This document shows, piece by piece, positions 47,197 to 56,800 of a stretch of 64,000 bases of DNA. Where the stretch lies: the NCBI RefSeq assembly GCF_039503195.1, contig NZ_JBCJKP010000001.1, positions 1,984,001 through 2,048,000 of the forward strand. The letters are read 5' to 3'. A model generated the notes under the pieces. That model saw nothing but the letters and a program-made list of their open reading frames with translations. It was not told the DNA's origin and searched no databases. Position 1 is the stretch's first letter, and the number at the start of each line of letters is the position of its first letter. This stretch comes from Streptomyces mirabilis (GTDB lineage: Bacteria; Actinomycetota; Actinomycetes; Streptomycetales; Streptomycetaceae). Position numbers and translations under genes: made by a program.

Positions 47197-47592
47197 ATGT
47201 CGGGGTGGGACATCTCGTCGTCCGGCGTCGAGTTCGTGACCTCGCTGGTCGCGGACGCGATGGACGACGTGGCCAAGGACGTCAAGGCGTACGGGACGGA
47301 TGTGGAGAGCGCGGCCACCTCGGCCGGCACGGTCAGCGGACCGTATTGCGGGTCCGCGCCAACCGGCGCGATCGGCGCGGCGCTGGCCATCTTCGTCGAG
47401 AAGACCGCGGGTGACGTGCTGTTCCTCGGCGCGCGGGCGGCGAAGTCGGTGAACGGGGCACGGGAGGCGACCGCGTACTACCTGGCCGGGGATCTCGAGA
47501 TGGCCGCCCAGGCCGAACACAAGGCGCTCGGCGCACCGAAGGTCGATCTGCCTGGCCAGGGCGGCAAGGGCAAGGACGGCGGCGCCAAGTGA
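47197..47592 (+). CDS. DUF6507-like T7SS-associated protein
   Basis: 131-residue protein beginning SGWDISSSGVEFVTSLVADA, as in the DUF6507 family that sits between ESX proteins and toxins in Streptomyces loci. The rest is helical (IGAALAIFVEKTAGDVLFLG, ATAYYLAGDLEMAAQAEHKA) with a Gly/Lys-rich tail. Likely a secreted partner or targeting factor for the toxin, whose GTG start overlaps this stop as GTGA. Confidence 0.72.
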   Translation: MSGWDISSSGVEFVTSLVADAMDDVAKDVKAYGTDVESAATSAGTVSGPYCGSAPTGAIGAALAIFVEKTAGDVLFLGARAAKSVNGAREATAYYLAGDLEMAAQAEHKALGAPKVDLPGQGGKGKDGGAK

Positions 47593-50018
47593 TCGACCCG
47601 TCGGGCATACCCCAGTTCACCGGCGACTTCGACCAGCTGGACAAGGACACCTCCGGGCTGCGCGGCGACGCCATCGGGATCCGCAACGGCGGCATGGACG
47701 TGCACTCCCGCTTCCAGATGCTGGAGGCCTTCTACACCGCGCCCGAGGCCGACGACCTGTTCGCCACCACCCAGCCGGTGATGGACAAAGCCGACGCCTT
47801 CGCCGCCCAGCTGGAGACGGTCGCGGACGCGCTGGACACTTACTCCATCGAGGCCCGTCCGCTCGCCAAGAAGCTCGCCCAGCTCAAGACCGACGCCTTC
47901 GCGTTCGTCGACAGCGTCGAGGGCGACGACAACTGGACGTACGACGGGGACAAGATCCACCGTCACCAGGAGCTCATGGACGGCGTCGCCGCCGCCGAGA
48001 GCGCCTTCCGGGAGGCCGAGCGCCGGGCCGCCACCAAGATCTCATCCCTCGTCGGCGGGCCGGAGTTCGTGGTCGACGACGGCCACCACACCGTCAACGA
48101 GAAGACGGTGATGTACGGCTACGACCTCGACGTCCTCAAGCACGCCAAGGACACGCCTTGGGGCGCCCCGGAGAGCGAGTCCCACCATGCGTGGGAGGTC
48201 GGCTACTGGGCCAAGAGCTTCTTCTGGGACGGCCTGGTCATCGACAACATCTGGGGCGGCATCAAGGGTTTGGGCACCTTGGTCGGCTGGAACGGCTCGG
48301 ATGCGGCCGGGGACGCCTGGGGTCATCTCGGGGACGTCGTCAGCGGGATCGGCCAGTACACCGCCAAGCCGTACGACGCGCTCATGGACTGGGCGATCGG
48401 CCCGGACAAAGAGAGCGCCACCGAGGTCCGGCAGAAGAAGGCCGCCAAGGACTTCGCCAAGTCCATGGTCGCCTGGGACATGTGGAGCGAGAATCCCGCC
48501 CGCGCCGCGGCGACGGTCGTCTTCAACGGCCTCACCCTCGGCCGGCCCCCTGGCCATCGCAGCCAAGGGCGGCGAAGTCGGCGCGGTTGCCAAGGGCGCC
48601 GGCATCGCCGCCAAGGTCGGCGAGTACATCGACCCGGTCGCCGTCGGCCTCAAAGCGACCGGCAAAGCCATCAGCGCACTGCCCAAACTCTCCGACCTCA
48701 CCGCCGGAATCCGCACCGGCATCGGCGCCTCGGCGGACTCCCAGCGCATCCACAGCGTCATCGAACTCGGCGACGGCTCCAAAGTCGTCATCAAGGACGG
48801 CAAGTTCATCCCCGTCGACAAGCACGGCAACGTCATCGGGGACACGCCGCGCCAGGAAGTGGCCGCGGATACGCGGGCCACGCCGGAGGAGACACCCGCG
48901 CAGCAGCGGCAACCCGCCGGAGTCAGCGCTGCCTCAGGCACCCCCGGGGCCACGGCTCACGTTGGGGAAGCATCCGGCGGAGCTGGAGCCTCACATACCG
49001 TCGGCTCCGAGACACCCAGGTCCGGTGGTGGGCCGATCGGCAGCGGCCATGGCGGCACGGGGTCAGAAGGACACGGAAGCGGTGGCCTGGACGACCTCGG
49101 CCGGGCAGGCGACGACGCGCTCGGAGACGGCGCGGACAGGCCGGACAGTGACATCCCTGGTCAGCGTACTGAGGTCGAACGCCCCAGTTTCATGCGTGAG
49201 GGAAGCAATCCTTACGGACATCGCGGATCGCTCACGCTGGAGCAGATCGAGGAGATCCAGGTCTACCGGGCCAACCACGAGCCCGGTTACTTCGAGCACT
49301 ACTACCGCAAAGACGGCACCCGAAAGCTCCTGGAGCGCTACGACGAGAGCGGGCACACCCCGCCGCAGCTCACTCGGCTGTCCGACGACGCACCGTTGAC
49401 CCGTGCCAAGGACGCACCGGAGCCGCCCAAGCCGCATTTCCTTGACGACGATTTCATCTCCGTGAAGTCCGACACCGTCACGAGTACGGCACGGCGTCGG
49501 GTCTTGGAGGAGGCTGCGCGGATCCGCCACTTCGCGATCAAGTGGGACAACCTCGTCTCGGACTGGAAGGCGGATACGGGCAAGGCGCATGAGCTTCACG
49601 GAACCATCGATTCGGCCGCACAGTGGGGTGAGGCCCGTGGCGCGTACAAGGAATCCCACACCCTTATGGGGAAAAGGCCGAAGACTTCGGCGAGGCGGCG
49701 GCCGAGTATCACTACATCGCCGAGAACCACCCGGACTTCACGAAAGAGACCCTCCTCGGCCCGAAGAGCGGAAACGACCAGTTCGACCAGGTCTGGACTC
49801 ATGAGGACGGCCGTGTCGTCGTCATCGAGGCCAAGAGCAGCCCCACTACCGAGCTGGGCAGACGTACCCTGCCGAACGGTCGCCAAGTATCCCAGGGGAG
49901 CAGGGAGTACTTCTTCGACATCATCCACGCCATGGAGAAACGCGGCGAGTTCGATTTGGCGGAAACCCTCGACAAAGCGCTCAACGACGGGAAGCTAGAA
50001 TATGTTGGGGACCCTTCC
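47589..50018 (+). pseudogene. type VII polymorphic toxin with restriction-endonuclease-like domain, two frameshifts
   Basis: Three frames join. Frame 1 from GTG 47,589: helical T7SS-targeting domain (ADAFAAQLETVADALDTYSI) through ENPARAAATVVFNGLTLGRP. An extra C in a C5 run near 48,550 shifts to frame 2 (LAIAAKGGEVGAVAKGAGIA, a Gly-rich linker, then GSLTLEQIEEIQVYRANHEP). One extra base near 49,655 shifts to frame 3 (AEDFGEAAAEYHYIAENHPD, GNDQFDQVWTHEDGRVVVIE-AK). The last has the D...(E)xK pattern of a REase-fold nuclease. The tail is replaced by the immunity gene after KLEYV, with no stop between. Confidence 0.78.
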
Positions 50019-50882
50019 GTGACAGCACGCATCGACCGGCATGAGCTGCCGACAGGGCCTGAGGCCGAACAGTTCGCGGAACGGCTCAACAAGCACCTCA
50101 GCAGGAAGGTCGACCGGCTCGAGGAGTCCACATCCACCATCGACTCGGCCTTCAACACGTCAATCCTGAACCTGCGTGCCCACTGTGTCATCGACCCTCG
50201 GGCAGCCGCGGTGGAGACGTGGGAAGCCACGGTCACGGCGATGCAACTGGGTTCTGCGCTGTTTGCTGTGACCGGCGTGAGCGAGGGCACCGTCGAGTGC
50301 CGTATCGACCGCGAGGTACGCAGCTTGCGGGCCGTCGGCCCCCTCTCTACTGCTGATGCGGGCACCTGGCTGCAGGCGTTCTGGCTGGCTGTCATCTGCC
50401 GCGAACAGGACCGTATGACGCAACTGTGCGAGATCCCGCTGGAGCGCCTGCGTGCGCCGGAGGGGCAGTACGACGAGTACATCTACCACTGGGTGGACAC
50501 CCTGCAGACGTACTGGCTGCGGCGATCAGGGCTGGTGGAGAAGCTCACCGCTGCGTTCCAGGCGTCGGATCCCACGGTGGCGCAGGTCGCCCCCCGGGAT
50601 CTGCTGCAGGGTGTGCTCTATCCGCCGATCAACCTCTTTTGCCACTTCGTACGCAAGGACGAGGAGGGCTTCAGCCCGGCCCTTGTCGAGGCACTGAAGC
50701 TGCACCGTGCCTACTGGACCTTGAGCGAGGAGCGGACGGCGGACATCGACGGCAGCATCGCCCTGGGTCCGCTGGCCATCGCATGTCTGGCCTACGACGG
50801 GGGGATCCCCATCGAGGTCGAGTCCGACTATCTGCCCAAGCACCTCCTCCAGCACGGCTGGCTCGGCGAGTTCCCCACCTGA
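50019..50882 (+). CDS. Imm49-family immunity protein
   Basis: 287-residue protein of the Imm49 family: CVIDPRAAAVETWEATVTAM, FWLAVICREQDRMTQLCEIP, DEYIYHWVDTLQTYWLRRSG, LLQGVLYPPINLFCHFVRKD and IALGPLAIACLAYDGGIPIE, ending LPKHLLQHGWLGEFPT. It should neutralise the upstream nuclease toxin. The frame is continuous with the toxin tail, but GTG 50,019 has GGGGA eight bases upstream and begins the family N-terminus (TARIDRHELPTG), so I treat it as the true start. Intact while its toxin is broken. Confidence 0.82.
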   Translation: MTARIDRHELPTGPEAEQFAERLNKHLSRKVDRLEESTSTIDSAFNTSILNLRAHCVIDPRAAAVETWEATVTAMQLGSALFAVTGVSEGTVECRIDREVRSLRAVGPLSTADAGTWLQAFWLAVICREQDRMTQLCEIPLERLRAPEGQYDEYIYHWVDTLQTYWLRRSGLVEKLTAAFQASDPTVAQVAPRDLLQGVLYPPINLFCHFVRKDEEGFSPALVEALKLHRAYWTLSEERTADIDGSIALGPLAIACLAYDGGIPIEVESDYLPKHLLQHGWLGEFPT

Positions 50883-50907
50883 GAACTGAAACGGACAACG
50901 AATACCT

Positions 50908-51186
50908 GTGGCAGCCCAGGATTACGACAGCCAATTGCTGGAGTCGGTGTCGGTTCGGCGCCGGCGGCTGCGGGATGCCGTCGTGTTCGGAACGCAGCGG
51001 CAGCGGCGGTCGGTGGACGAGCGGCTCGGCAAGGTGTTCGCCGGGATCGTGGTCGCGGCGGTGTTGTGTGCCGGGTGTGTGGGCTGGTCGTTCGTTTCGC
51101 ACCGGGTCATAGGGAAAAGCCCGTACGGCACCTCTGTGCCCTCTTCCTCGCCTTCCGCGGCGCCTTCGGCGTCTTCCACCCGATGA
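50908..51186 (+). CDS. small single-pass membrane protein of the T7SS locus
   Basis: 92 residues: basic cytosolic N-terminus (SVRRRRLRDAVVFGTQRQRR), one membrane helix (VFAGIVVAAVLCAGCVGWSF) and a Ser/Pro-rich outer tail. It occupies the place between toxin module and EccD; possibly a channel accessory subunit. GTG start at 50,908, 25 bases after the Imm49 stop. Confidence 0.7.
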   Translation: MAAQDYDSQLLESVSVRRRRLRDAVVFGTQRQRRSVDERLGKVFAGIVVAAVLCAGCVGWSFVSHRVIGKSPYGTSVPSSSPSAAPSASSTR

Positions 51187-51207
51187 CTCGATGATAGGTT
51201 CGAACGC

Positions 51208-52587
51208 GTGGTATCTGCGGAGTCCCTGAGCCGTACGACGCCGAGCCGGACTGCTTTGAGCCGGGTCACTCTGATCGGCGAGCGGAGGCGGGTTGATCTC
51301 GTCCTGCCCTCTCAGGAACCAGTCGGGCTGCTGTTGCCCGAAGTGATGCGGCTGCTGGACGACCGGACATCGGACCGGCCCGAGTTGCGGCATCTCGTCA
51401 CCACGGAGGGTTCAGCGCTCGCGCACGACAGCACGCTGGAATCGGCCGGGGTTCCGGACGGCGCCGTCCTGCGGCTCGTGCCGCTGGAGGACGCCCCCGC
51501 GGCACCCGTGGTGCACGACGTCACCGATGAGGTCGCTGACGATCTGAATGTACGTACATGGCGGTGGAGCCCCGCATCCCGGCGCATCGTCGCCGGAGTC
51601 GCGACGGTCGGCTGGGCCGTCATAGCCGGCACCCTGGCCCGCAGGGAGTTCGCGCTGTCGGCCGTAGGCAGCGCTCTGGTGACGGTTGCCGCGGTGTCCG
51701 CACTCGCGGGGGCTCTTTTCGGGCGGGCCGGGCAACGTGGCCTGGCCACCACGCTCCTCGTCACCGGGGGAACTCTCGGGGCGCTGGGGGCATGGACCCT
51801 GGCGGATGCCCATGCCTGGTCCGGCGTGGCGCGGCTGGCCGGCGTCGCGGTCGCACTCGTTGTGACGCTGCTCCTGCTGGGCTGGTTCACGGCACTGGGC
51901 CGCGGCGGGCTCGTCGGCGCTGCCACAGTCGTTGGCTGTGTCCTCTGCTGGCAGGTGGCGGTCGCTGTCCAATCGGGCGCGGGTACGTCAGTGGAACAGG
52001 CTCGTGTGGGGGCCTTGCTGAGCGTCGTCTCGGTTGTCGCCCTCGGCGTGCTGCCGCGGCTCGCGCTCATGGCGTCCGGTCTGTCCGGGCTGGACGACCG
52101 GCGCTCCAGCGGCACGTCCGTGAGCCGGTATCAGGTGAGCACCGCCCTAACTGCCACTCATCGTGGCCTGGCGCTCGCCACGATCGTCCTGGCCGTCTCG
52201 GCCATGGCGGCGGGGCTTCTCGTACTGCGGGCACCTTCGGCGTGGACCGTCCTGCTCTCCGTGGTGGTCGCGGTCGTTCTGGCGCTGCGGGCGCGTGCCT
52301 TCCCGCTCGTCATCGAGGTCGTGGCGCTGTTCGGGGCCGGTGCCGTGGTCGCCGTCCGGCTCGTCGGGGTGTGGCAGGAGCACTCCGGTGCCGCGGGGCC
52401 GTTGGCCGTGCTCGTCACGCTGGCCGTCCTGCCCTTGATGGTGCTGGCGGTGCAGCCCGCCGAGCATGTGCGGGTGCGGCTGCGGCGCTTCGGCGACGTG
52501 CTCGAGTCGGTGGGAGTCATCGCCCTGTTCCCGCTCGTCATCGGGGCGTTCGGTGTGTACGGGCGTCTGCTCGGCACCTTCGCGTAG
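51208..52587 (+). CDS. eccD: type VII secretion integral membrane protein EccD
   Basis: 459-residue channel subunit. Residues about 18-95 form the ubiquitin-like YukD domain (ALSRVTLIGERRRVDLVLPS, GVPDGAVLRLVPLED). About eleven membrane helices follow, e.g. VTLLLLGWFTALGRGGLVGA and AGPLAVLVTLAVLPLMVLAV. EccD makes the pore vestibule of the ESX complex. The family normally spans about 450-500 residues, so it looks complete. No eccB or eccE is nearby. Confidence 0.9.
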   Translation: MVSAESLSRTTPSRTALSRVTLIGERRRVDLVLPSQEPVGLLLPEVMRLLDDRTSDRPELRHLVTTEGSALAHDSTLESAGVPDGAVLRLVPLEDAPAAPVVHDVTDEVADDLNVRTWRWSPASRRIVAGVATVGWAVIAGTLARREFALSAVGSALVTVAAVSALAGALFGRAGQRGLATTLLVTGGTLGALGAWTLADAHAWSGVARLAGVAVALVVTLLLLGWFTALGRGGLVGAATVVGCVLCWQVAVAVQSGAGTSVEQARVGALLSVVSVVALGVLPRLALMASGLSGLDDRRSSGTSVSRYQVSTALTATHRGLALATIVLAVSAMAAGLLVLRAPSAWTVLLSVVVAVVLALRARAFPLVIEVVALFGAGAVVAVRLVGVWQEHSGAAGPLAVLVTLAVLPLMVLAVQPAEHVRVRLRRFGDVLESVGVIALFPLVIGAFGVYGRLLGTFA

Positions 52588-52597
52588 GGGTGACTTC

Positions 52598-53776
52598 ATG
52601 GCTCAGGGAGGGGACTGGCAGCAGGACGTGCTGCGGCAGTTGGGGCAGTTGGGGCAGCACGATGCAGCGGACGAAGCGGCCAAGCCCGCCCCCGAGTCCA
52701 CCGAGCCCACCGCGCGGCCTCGACTGATGCACCCCGCCCCGGAACCGCCCGCTGATGCAGGTCCCGCTGCCTCTCCGGGTTTCCCTCAGCACGCTGCCCC
52801 GGCACCGCAGTCGGAACCCGCTGTCCGGTCACCCCGTGATCCCCGGCTTCCCCTGCACACCCCGGAGTCCGTGCCGACCGTCGACCCCCGCCTGGCACAC
52901 GCTCTGGGTCGCCCCCAACACGGCGATTCCGTGACCCGCCGCACCGGACACACGCTCCGCAAACTCGCCACGTCAGCCACCCAGGACGTCGCCGAAGAGA
53001 CACGCCTCGCTCGGGAGCTGCAGCAGCCGGTCACCACCGGCCGGGTCATCGCGGTCACGTCCATCCGGGGCGGAGTGGGCAAGTCGACCGTCTCCGCCCT
53101 GCTGGGCCGCACCTTCAACCACTACCGACACGACCCTGTCCTCACCCTGGAGGCCGATGCCGCACTCGGCACCCTCCCCGTACGGATGGGCGCCGAATCG
53201 GTGCGCTGGTCGTGCGCGGACCTCGCGCAGATCCTGACCCCCGCGATGCAACTCACCGACGTCACCGGCTACTTGGTTCCGGTGTCCGACGGCGGCTGGC
53301 TGCTGCCCGCGAGCCAGGGGCGCGTCGGCGCGCCGATGGACGTCCGCACCTACCGCACGGTCACACTGGCGCTGCGGCGCTACTTCGCGGTGACGGTGGT
53401 GGACTGCGAGACCCTGCCCGGCGAAGTGGCCCGTACGGCGATGGACACCGCGCATGCCCGGGTGGTGGTCGCCCCGATGACCGCGGAGGGCGTCAACGGC
53501 ACCCGGCAGGTCCTGGACTGGCTGGCCCAGCTGCCGCACTCCGCCCTGGCCGGCACCGTCGTGGCGCTGTCCGCGAGCTCCCCGGACACCACGCTCGACG
53601 AGAAGACGGCCACCGCGCACCTGCGAGAGACGGGCGTGTCCGTCGTACCGCTCCCCTACGACCGGCATCTGGCCCAGGGAGGCCCCATCCACACCGCGAT
53701 GCTGGGCCGGGCCACCCGGGACGCCGCCGTCCGCCTCGCGGCGGAGGCGATGCACCGCGCGGTGAGGACGCGATGA
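52598..53776 (+). CDS. MinD/ParA-like ATPase, EspI-like
   Basis: 392-residue protein. The first ~110 residues are Pro/Ala-rich and disordered. The ATPase has a deviant Walker A VTSIRGGVGKSTVSALLGR (around residue 160), VLTLEADAALGTLPVRMGAE (switch I region), FAVTVVDCETLPGEVARTAM (Walker B) and LSASSPDTTLDEKTATAHLR. In ESX-1 the similar EspI regulates secretion when ATP is low; here it lies between eccD and eccC and probably controls the same channel. Its stop overlaps the start of a 16-codon frame. Confidence 0.85.
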   Translation: MAQGGDWQQDVLRQLGQLGQHDAADEAAKPAPESTEPTARPRLMHPAPEPPADAGPAASPGFPQHAAPAPQSEPAVRSPRDPRLPLHTPESVPTVDPRLAHALGRPQHGDSVTRRTGHTLRKLATSATQDVAEETRLARELQQPVTTGRVIAVTSIRGGVGKSTVSALLGRTFNHYRHDPVLTLEADAALGTLPVRMGAESVRWSCADLAQILTPAMQLTDVTGYLVPVSDGGWLLPASQGRVGAPMDVRTYRTVTLALRRYFAVTVVDCETLPGEVARTAMDTAHARVVVAPMTAEGVNGTRQVLDWLAQLPHSALAGTVVALSASSPDTTLDEKTATAHLRETGVSVVPLPYDRHLAQGGPIHTAMLGRATRDAAVRLAAEAMHRAVRTR

Positions 53777-53823
53777 GCACGAGCCAGGCTTCAGGACCCG
53801 TTCAAGAAAAGGCCAGTCCGTGA
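53773..53823 (+). CDS. 16-codon bridging ORF between the ATPase gene and eccC
   Basis: ATG 53,773 overlaps the ATPase stop (ATGA), and its TGA at 53,821-53,823 overlaps the eccC start (GTGA). It encodes STSQASGPVQEKASP after Met. Such exact joining suggests that ribosomes are passed from gene to gene. The peptide itself may have no role. Confidence 0.45.
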   Translation: MSTSQASGPVQEKASP

Positions 53824-56800
53824 CACAGCACCTCGTCCACCGGCCCGCGCGCTCCACCCGCCCCCTCACCCCGCCGCAGCCGCGCACCATCGAGCCGCCG
53901 CCCAACCTGTCCGAGGGAAAGATCGGCAACGCGGCGACCGCACTGCTGCCGATGGCCGGCGTCATCAGTTCGGTCGTGATGATGACCGTCATCCGCAACA
54001 GCCAGTTCGCCGCGCTCGGCGCGATCGTCCTGGTCTTCGCCCTGCTCGGCGCGGTGGCACTGTTCCTGTCCCAGCGGGGCAAGGCGCAGCGCACCCGGCG
54101 CACCCAACGCGAGCGCTACCTCGAATACCTTGAGGAGCTGCGCGACGAGCTCGGCACCGGCGAGCGGGAGCGGCGCCGGCAGTCCCAGCTGCTCGATCCA
54201 CCGCCCGAGGCCTTGTACGACTTGGTACGCAATCCGGCACGATTGTGGGAGCGGCGCCGCCAGGACCCGGACTTCCTGCGGGTACGGGTGGGCACCGGGG
54301 ACGTACCAGTGCAGGAGCTGGTGGTCGGGCAGAACAGCGCGGGCGGGGTCCTGACTCCGCCGGACCCGTTCATGCTCAACGAGGCCCGAGCCCTGCAGAA
54401 CCGGTTCACCACGGCAACGGACTTCCCCCTCACCGTGCCCTTGGACCGGGCGGGCAACGTCAGCGTCGTCGGGGACCGCGAGGGTGTGCTGCGGGTGGCT
54501 CGCGCGTTGCTGGTCCAGACGGCGGTCACGCACGCGCCGGACGACGTGGCCGTCGCGCTCGGCATACCCGGCGACCAGCTGACCGCGTGGGAGTGGGCCA
54601 AGTGGCTGCCCCACGTACTCGATCCGGGCCGGCGTGATGGTCCGGTCGCCGCCCGCCGGATCGCTCCGAGCCTCGCCCAGTTGGCGGCGCTGTGCCGCGA
54701 TGATCTGCGACAGCGGGCCTCGTACGCGGCGGAGGTACGGCGCGGGCTGTCGGACCGTAACGCGCTGCGGATGGCCGGTCGGCTGCTGATCGTCAGCGAC
54801 GAGTACGGCGAGACGGCCGCCGAACTGCCCCGCCCTGACAAGGCGGTTGATCTGCCGGACATGGGTGTGACCGTGCTGCACCTGCTGGAGCAGCAGGTGC
54901 ACGAGTCGGATCAGGTGACGGTCCGCGTCACCGTCGAAGGCGACCGGATCACCGTGGAGGACCTGCGCGAGACGTCGACGGTGGCGCAGGGCTCATCGAA
55001 TGCCGTGAGCGTCGCGGGCGCGGAGGGGCTGGCCAGGATGCTGGCCCCGCTCAGGTTGTCGGCGGAGTCCACGGCCGAGGGCACCCCCGTCTCCGGGCCG
55101 GTGGACGTTCCCGGCCTGCTGGGCATCGACGACCCTGCGGCACTCGACATCGAAAGGCTGTGGGCGCCGCCCAGCGAGCGAGCGTTCCTGCGCGTACCCA
55201 TCGGCTTGACGGACCGTCACGAGCCGGTGTTGCTGGACCTGAAGGAGTCCTCCGAGCTCGGCATGGGCCCGCACGGATTGTGCGTGGGCGCGACCGGTTC
55301 CGGCAAGAGCGAACTGCTGCGCACCCTCGTCCTCGCGCTCGCCGCCACCCACTCCCCCGAAGACCTGGCCCTCGTCCTGGTCGACTACAAGGGCGGCGCC
55401 ACCTTCGCCCCGTTCACCGAACTCCCGCACGTGGCCGGCGTGATCACCAACCTGGAGAACCAGGCCGGGCTCGTCGAGCGCGTCCACAGCAGTCTCGCCG
55501 GTGAGGTCAAGCGCCGCCAGCAGGTACTCAAGGACGCTGGCAACATCGCCGACATCGGCCACTACGCCGCCCTGCGCGCCACCGGTCGCCCGGACCTCGA
55601 GCCCCTGCCGCACCTGTTCGTCGTCATCGACGAGTTCGGCGAACTCCTCACGGCCAAGCCGGACTTCATCGACCTGTTCCTGTCCATCGGCCGTATCGGC
55701 CGTTCCATCGGCGTCCACCTGTTGCTGTCCAGCCAGCGCATCGAAGGCGGCAAGCTCAAGGGCTTGGACACGTATCTGTCGTACCGCCTGGGCCTGCGGA
55801 CCTTCTCCGCCGACGAGTCGCGCACCGTGCTGGACACCACGGACGCCTTCCACCTGCCTCCGCTGCCGGGCTTCGGCTATCTGAAGGTCGACACCTCCAC
55901 CTACGAACGCTTCAAGGCCGGGTACGTCTCCGGCGCCCACCTCGGGCCCGCCCTGCGCGACAAGCAGGACGACGAACCGCTCGTCTCGCCGTATCCGACG
56001 TACAACACGCTCGGCACACCCCATGAGGATGCCGCGAAGGCGTATGCCGCCACCAAGCGCGAGACCGGGCCGACGGTGATGTCGGTGATGGTCGGCCAAC
56101 TCGCGACCGCGGCCCCGCCGGTACGCCGGATCTGGCTGCCGCCGTTGCCTGACGCCATCACCCTCGACACTGCGGCCGGTCCCCTCGAAGCCGGCGCGGA
56201 GGGCCTCCGGCTCGCGCACCGCGACGGCGCGATGCGCGTTCCGCTGGGCATCCTGGACGATCCGGCCAAGCAGTGGCAGCAGCCGTGGCTGCTGGACCTG
56301 ACCGTCGCCGGCGGCCACACGGCCGTCATCGGCGGCCCGCAGTCCGGCAAGACCACCCTGCTGCGCACCCTGGCCCTCTCCCTGGCTCTCACCCACACCC
56401 CGTACGACGTCGCCGTCTATGGCCTCGACCTGGTCGGCGGCGGTCTGTCCGCGCTGGCCGGACTGCCGCATGTCGGCGGCATCTCGGGAAGGGCGGACCA
56501 CGAACGGGCAGCCCGCACGGTCGCCGAGGTCCGCACCATGCTCGGCCAACGCGAGGAACTCTTCCGCGCGTACGGCATCGACTCCATCGACCAGCTGCGT
56601 CACCTGCGTGCCCAGGGCAAGCTGCCCCAGCTCGGCTCGACCGACCTCGTCCTGCTCATCGACGGATTCGGCGCGTTGCGCGACGAGTTCGCCGCACTCG
56701 ACGACGCCGTGGCCGACCTGCTCAAGCGCGGCGGCGGATACGGCATCCACGTCGTCGCCGGAATGCTGCGCTGGAACGACGTCCGCATCGCCACCCAGTC

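Noticed and set aside
47589..50882. Toxin and Imm49 as one deliberate fusion protein
   Set aside because: Imm49 has its own GTG and ribosome site, its family N-terminus begins there, and the toxin lacks its normal tail; an end-joining deletion explains the open frame better.
55000..56750. 585-codon minus-strand frame inside eccC
   Set aside because: Shadow of the second ATPase region; composition is typical of antisense frames and it has no domain.
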